A DNA stretch of 8,962 bases from assembly GCA_947629215.1 (NCBI GenBank), contig CANRCU010000077.1, forward strand, positions 1-8,962. The letters run 5' to 3'. This stretch comes from an uncultured Clostridia bacterium (lineage in GTDB: Bacteria > Bacillota > Clostridia > Lachnospirales > CAG-274). The notes beneath the pieces were generated by a model that was given only the letters and a program-made list of their open reading frames with translations, was not told the DNA's origin and did not search any database. A program made the translations under genes and the position numbers. Shown here in pieces: positions 6,298-8,962 of this stretch. Position 1 is the stretch's first letter. Each line of letters opens with the position of its first letter.

Positions 6298-6382
6298 GTT
6301 GTTCAGCCGCACGAATACGGTTTACAAGACGGCACAGCCGCACCGGATCCGGCGAGTTCTTATTTAAGGAGGTGTACTCGGT
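6298..6382 (+). ncRNA. Probable L21 leader RNA (ribosomal protein autoregulation)
   Basis: Firmicute rplU operons commonly carry a conserved structured 5' leader thought to bind a product of the operon, probably L21. Here the leader contains a nine-base direct repeat CAGCCGCAC (6304-6312 and 6335-6343). It also has a GGTTTACAAG segment (about 6319-6328) and a self-complementary CCGGATCCGG (6343-6352), upstream of the AAGGAGGTG ribosome binding site (about 6367-6375). The call rests on position, length and general resemblance. I could not run a covariance model, so family membership is inferred. Confidence 0.5.
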
Positions 6383-6694
6383 ATGTACGCGATCATTCAA
6401 ACAGGCGGTAAGCAGTATAAAGTATCCGAAGGCGATATTATCACTGTTGAAAAGTTAGCTGTTGAGGCAGGCAGCACACATACATTCAATGATGTATTGG
6501 CTGTTGGCGAAGGTGACAGTGTAAGCGTAGGCGCTCCCACCGTAAAAGGCGCAAGCGTTGAAGCAAGTGTTATCGGCAACGGCAAGGCTAAAAAAGTTAT
6601 CGTTTATAAGTACAAGCCTAAAAAAGGTTTCCACAAGAAAAACGGTCACAGACAGCCTTTCACAAAGCTGAAAATCGAAAAGATCAATGGCTGA
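6383..6694 (+). CDS. rplU: 50S ribosomal protein L21
   Basis: L21 is a large-subunit protein that binds 23S rRNA. The 103 residues have the family's standard length. They begin with the hallmark MYAIIQTGGKQYKVSEGD and end with the RNA-binding basic stretch YKYKPKKGFHKKNGHRQ followed by FTKLKIEKI. The start follows AAGGAGGTG with 7-8 nt spacing. Its last 8 bases overlap the start of prp, which implies translational coupling. Expression is probably under feedback from the leader upstream. Nothing is unusual in the sequence. Confidence 0.98.
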   Translation: MYAIIQTGGKQYKVSEGDIITVEKLAVEAGSTHTFNDVLAVGEGDSVSVGAPTVKGASVEASVIGNGKAKKVIVYKYKPKKGFHKKNGHRQPFTKLKIEKING

Positions 6695-6998
6695 TAATAT
6701 AAAAGCCGAAATTTTAAAAAAAGACGGTCTTATATACGGCTTTGATATAAAAGACCATGGCGACCCTATCGTATGCAGCGGTGTTTCGGTGCTGACAATC
6801 AACACGGTGAACAGTCTTGAAAATTTGCTTGATATTGTTCCCGAAGTCGAACTTGACGAAGGCGGAGAAATTCGTTTCACCGTAGATAATTATAAAGACG
6901 ATAAGGTACAGCTTCTTCTGCGCTCACTTGAGCTTGGGCTTTTATCTATAGAAGAAGAATACGGCGATGATATAGAAGTTATTTGCAATTTGGATTGA
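6687..6998 (+). CDS. prp: Prp, cysteine protease that processes ribosomal protein L27
   Basis: Prp removes the N-terminal extension of L27 in Firmicutes and relatives, an essential step in those where it has been tested. This 103-residue protein lies between rplU and rpmA, the diagnostic position. It shares the core IVCSGVSVLTINTVNSLE with catalytic Cys30, and the C-terminal QLLLRSLELGLLSIEEEYGDDIEV. The catalytic His is best assigned to H24 in IKDHGD, five residues after F19, as in the 'F-x-x-x-G-H' of the Bacillus protein. Usual Prp proteins have 12 positions between this His and the Cys; here there are 6, so the active-site loop is about 6 residues shorter. The start overlaps the rplU stop by 8 nt and has no clear ribosome binding site of its own, in line with coupling. 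Both catalytic residues are retained, so it is probably active, and its target is the next gene. Confidence 0.9.
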   Translation: MADNIKAEILKKDGLIYGFDIKDHGDPIVCSGVSVLTINTVNSLENLLDIVPEVELDEGGEIRFTVDNYKDDKVQLLLRSLELGLLSIEEEYGDDIEVICNLD

Positions 6999-7019
6999 TT
7001 TCAAGGAGGTGCAATAGAA

Positions 7020-7304
7020 ATGTTAAAGATAAACCTTCAATTTTTCGCTCATAAAAAAGGTGTTGGTTCTACCAAGAACGGACGTGATTCCGAGTCCAAG
7101 AGATTGGGCGCAAAAAGAGCCGACGGTCAGGCAGTTAAAGCAGGCAACATACTTTATACCCAGAGAGGAACAAAGATCCATCCCGGTATCAATGTTGGCA
7201 AGGGCGGTAACGATACCTTATTTGCACTTGTTGACGGCAAAGTTAAATACGAAAGATTGGGCAGAAGCAAAAAACAGGTTTCTGTTTACCCTGTTGCCGA
7301 ATAA
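7020..7304 (+). CDS. rpmA: 50S ribosomal protein L27 with cleavable N-terminal extension
   Basis: L27 sits near the peptidyl transferase centre, where its processed N-terminus helps position tRNA. The 94 residues open with MLKINLQFFA followed by HKKGVGSTKNGRDS. The first ten residues match the Firmicute Prp-cleavage motif (LKxNLQFFA, cut after Ala), leaving a mature N-terminus HKKG in place of the common SKKG or AKKG. The rest (LGAKRADGQAV, ILYTQRGTKIHPG, VGKGGNDTLFAL) is standard L27. The ribosome binding site is AAGGAGG at 7003-7009, 10 nt before the ATG. It is the last gene of the operon and is followed by a strong terminator. The matching protease is encoded directly upstream. Confidence 0.98.
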   Translation: MLKINLQFFAHKKGVGSTKNGRDSESKRLGAKRADGQAVKAGNILYTQRGTKIHPGINVGKGGNDTLFALVDGKVKYERLGRSKKQVSVYPVAE

Positions 7305-7317
7305 TTGATTTTGTCAT

Positions 7318-7350
7318 AAAGGTGTTGCAATTTTTTGTAACACCTTTTTT
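7318..7350 (+). terminator. Strong terminator after rpmA
   Basis: AAAGGTGTTGCAA (7318-7330) pairs with the segment 7335-7347 through 12 Watson-Crick pairs and one G-T pair around a 4-nt loop. Six T's (7345-7350) end the right arm. It separates rplU-prp-rpmA from obg, which in many relatives is read through from the same promoter. Confidence 0.93.
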
Positions 7351-7392
7351 GTTTCATTAATAAACAGCGAATGAACATTTATGCAAATGTTT

Positions 7393-7403
7393 TATAATAT
7401 AAT
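7393..7403 (+). promoter_or_regulatory. Likely -10 region of the obg promoter
   Basis: Two overlapping perfect TATAAT hexamers lie at 7393-7398 and 7398-7403. Neither has a recognisable -35 at 16-18 bp (AATGAA or ACATTT), so the promoter may need an activator or be weak. A start near 7405-7411 would give a leader of about 150 nt. It is the only credible promoter between the rpmA terminator and obg. Confidence 0.45.
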
Positions 7404-7404
7404 A

Positions 7405-7555
7405 CAATGTTTGTATGACCGAATAAGTTGATTTTCCGCCTTTTGGCGGCAAATGCTTACTTTTGTGTCGGGCATCAGCATGACCCGACACTAAACCGAC
7501 GTTTATGAGTATACGGCATCTGCCGGATACGAATATCATTTACAGGAGGTCTTAT
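7405..7555 (+). promoter_or_regulatory. Structured obg leader with three hairpins, unassigned
   Basis: Three hairpins follow one another. The first is CCGCC-TTTT-GGCGG (7436-7449). The second is GTGTCGGG/CCCGACAC (7465-7472 and 7484-7491), whose loop adds a CAT/ATG helix after a bulged A. The third is GTAT-a-CGGC/GCCG-g-ATAC (7509-7517 and 7522-7530). A small ATACAA/TTGTAT repeat (7402-7407, 7411-7416) sits at the predicted start. None is followed by a T-run, so they are not terminators. The last hairpin ends 13 nt before the ribosome binding site AGGAGGT (7544-7550). I recognise no known riboswitch or protein-binding leader. Function, if any, is unknown. Confidence 0.45.
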
Positions 7556-8833
7556 ATGTTTGTAGACAGAGTAAAGATCCATATAAAAGGCGGCAACGGC
7601 GGCAACGGCTGTGTAAGTTTTTTCCGCGCCAAATATATAACGCATGGCGGACCCGACGGAGGTGACGGCGGCAAAGGCGGCGATATTATTTTTGTTGCTG
7701 ACGAAGGGCTTAATACACTTATGGATTTCAGATTCAAAAAAGTATTCAAGGCTCAGCCCGGCACCGACGGCGGTAAGCGCAACTGCTCGGGCGCAGACGG
7801 CGAAGATATTATCATAAAAGTACCCGTCGGTACTGTTATAAGAGAAGCAAATACCAATAAAATAATGGCTGATATGACAATTGCAGGCGAAACACGCGTT
7901 ATAATAAAAGGCGGCAAAGGCGGCAAAGGCAATCAGCACTTTGCCACACCCACACGGCAAGCCCCGCGCTATGCCGAGCGTGGCAGAACCGCCAAAGAAT
8001 ACGATGTTGTGCTTGAATTAAAGCTGATAGCCGATGTCGGGCTTATAGGTCTGCCGAATGTCGGCAAATCCACACTGCTTTCAATGGTCACAAACGCAAA
8101 CCCCAAGATAGCAAATTACCACTTCACTACCCTCAGCCCGAACCTTGGTGTTGTACGCAATAACTACGGCGAGGACTTTGTTATGGCGGATATTCCGGGG
8201 CTTATAGAGGGCGCAAGCGAGGGCGTGGGGCTTGGTCATGAATTTTTGCGCCATGTGGAGCGTACAAAAGTGTTCATCCATGTTGTGGACGGCGCTGCAT
8301 TGGAAGGCGTTTCTCCGCTTGAAAATATAAAAAAGATAAATTCCGAGCTTGAAAAATATAAGGAAGGGCTTTCGTCACGCCCGACCGTTATTGCGGTTAA
8401 CAAAATGGATATACCCGAAGCAAAGGAGAATTTTAACAAGATATGCTCTATCTATGAGCCTTTGGGCATACCCGTTTATCCCATATCGGCAGCCACAAAC
8501 ACGGGTCTTAACGAGCTGCTGCAAAAGGTATACGAAATACTTAAAAAATACCCCCAAAACATTGTCTTTGACGAGGATTTCGATGAATTTATCGAACCGG
8601 AAACGGCAAACGAGCCTTTTACAATAACAAAACCTTCCGACAAATATTATGTTGTCGAAGGTGTCGGAGTAGAAAAAATGATGGGCTATACCAATATCGA
8701 AACCGAAAAAGGTTTTGCTTTTTTCCAGAAATATCTGCGTGACAAAGGCATTATAGATGCTCTTGAAGCGCAAGGCATACAGGAAGGCGATGTCGTAAGG
8801 ATATATGACCTTGAATTTGAATTTTACCATTAA
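7556..8833 (+). CDS. obg: Obg-family GTPase, ribosome assembly and stress factor
   Basis: Obg (ObgE/CgtA) is an essential GTPase that acts in 50S maturation and links growth to stress responses. The 425 residues hold three parts. Residues 1 to about 157 form the Obg fold with glycine-rich loops (GGNGGNG, GGPDGGDGGKGG, GGKGGKGNQHF). A G domain follows, with G1 GLPNVGKST (165-173), G3 DIPG (212-215), G4 NKMD (282-285) and G5 ISA. The last part is a C-terminal OCT domain, about 345-425. The OCT domain is typical of Gram-positive Obg and absent from E. coli ObgE. ATG 7556 is preferred to the in-frame ATG at 7505 because AGGAGGT ends 5 nt before it and because the Obg fold normally begins MFVDxVKI. 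The gene sits downstream of rpmA as in most Firmicutes, but behind its own terminator, promoter and leader. Confidence 0.97.
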   Translation: MFVDRVKIHIKGGNGGNGCVSFFRAKYITHGGPDGGDGGKGGDIIFVADEGLNTLMDFRFKKVFKAQPGTDGGKRNCSGADGEDIIIKVPVGTVIREANTNKIMADMTIAGETRVIIKGGKGGKGNQHFATPTRQAPRYAERGRTAKEYDVVLELKLIADVGLIGLPNVGKSTLLSMVTNANPKIANYHFTTLSPNLGVVRNNYGEDFVMADIPGLIEGASEGVGLGHEFLRHVERTKVFIHVVDGAALEGVSPLENIKKINSELEKYKEGLSSRPTVIAVNKMDIPEAKENFNKICSIYEPLGIPVYPISAATNTGLNELLQKVYEILKKYPQNIVFDEDFDEFIEPETANEPFTITKPSDKYYVVEGVGVEKMMGYTNIETEKGFAFFQKYLRDKGIIDALEAQGIQEGDVVRIYDLEFEFYH

Positions 8834-8866
8834 CAGATAATAATTTCAGAACGGAGAATTTTTTAA

Positions 8867-8962
8867 ATGAAAGAAAGAAATTCGTTTTCAAGCTCTGTCG
8901 GCTTTGTTCTTGCTGCAGCAGGCAGCGCCGTAGGCTTGGGAAACATTTGGCGGTTTCCATAC
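8867..8962 (+). CDS. Sodium:neurotransmitter symporter family transporter, N-terminal fragment
   Basis: The final 32 codons are open to the right edge. They contain VGFVLAAAGSAVGLGNIWRFPY, shown here in two parts for clarity: the hydrophobic VGFVLAAAGSAVG (11-23) and the signature LGNIWRFPY (24-32). This is the highly conserved first transmembrane helix of the NSS (SNF) family, whose unwound centre binds sodium and the amino-acid substrate, as in LeuT. Bacterial members import amino acids with sodium. A ribosome binding site (CGGAG, 8852-8856) lies 10 nt before the ATG. The 33-nt gap after obg has no terminator or promoter that I can see, so co-transcription with obg is possible. Substrate cannot be predicted from this fragment. 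Confidence 0.9.
   Translation, partial: MKERNSFSSSVGFVLAAAGSAVGLGNIWRFPY

Noticed and set aside
7505..7555. Upstream in-frame ATG at 7505 as an alternative obg start.
   Set aside because: It has no ribosome binding site, lies in a hairpin region, and would add 17 residues before the invariant Obg N-terminus.
7475..7960. Minus-strand frame opposite the obg N-terminal domain rich in Ala, Phe and Tyr.
   Set aside because: It is the reverse complement of the glycine-rich Obg loops; hydrophobic look is an artefact of GGC/GGA codons read backwards.

Overview
The window looks like ordinary chromosome of a low-to-moderate GC member of the Firmicutes, most likely class Clostridia. The evidence is the gene order rplU-prp-rpmA-obg, an L27 protein with the Firmicutes-type cleavable N-terminal extension, a tatD gene followed by a yabE-like gene as in Bacillus, strong purine-rich ribosome binding sites and consensus sigma-A promoters. 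I see no prophage, transposase, CRISPR array or defence locus. No genus can be assigned from the sequence alone.

Layout. (1) 1-219, minus: the start of ribonuclease R (rnr), running off the left edge. (2) 406-2161, plus: an oligoendopeptidase F gene (pepF) broken by a frameshift near 841, where about 8 expected residues are also missing. (3) 2279-3175, minus: a solitary glucose-1-phosphate thymidylyltransferase (rfbA), convergent with pepF. (4) 3314-3393, plus: tRNA-Leu(UAG) with its own consensus promoter and terminator; the tatD ribosome binding site abuts that terminator. (5) 3443-4198 tatD, then a 207-nt gap with repeats and inverted repeats, then 4406-5437, a secreted cell-wall protein of DUF348-G5-3D architecture (yabE-like). 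(6) 5539-6240 tcdA, the t6A dehydratase, with its own promoter. (7) 6383-7304 rplU-prp-rpmA, led by a probable L21 leader RNA and closed by a strong terminator. (8) 7556-8833 obg, behind a 150-nt leader with three successive hairpins. (9) 8867 to the right edge: the start of a sodium:neurotransmitter symporter family transporter.

How the genes work together. Most serve translation and RNA: L21, L27, the Prp protease that trims L27, the ribosome-assembly GTPase Obg, RNase R, tRNA-Leu and the tRNA-modifying TcdA. TatD (nuclease), RfbA (dTDP-sugar precursor) and the 3D protein (peptidoglycan) are housekeeping or envelope functions.

No clearly new system is visible. The points most worth a second look are the unexplained leaders of the yabE-like gene and obg, the shortened active-site loop in Prp, the tRNA-Leu/tatD junction, the direct repeats in front of rfbA, and the pepF lesion.
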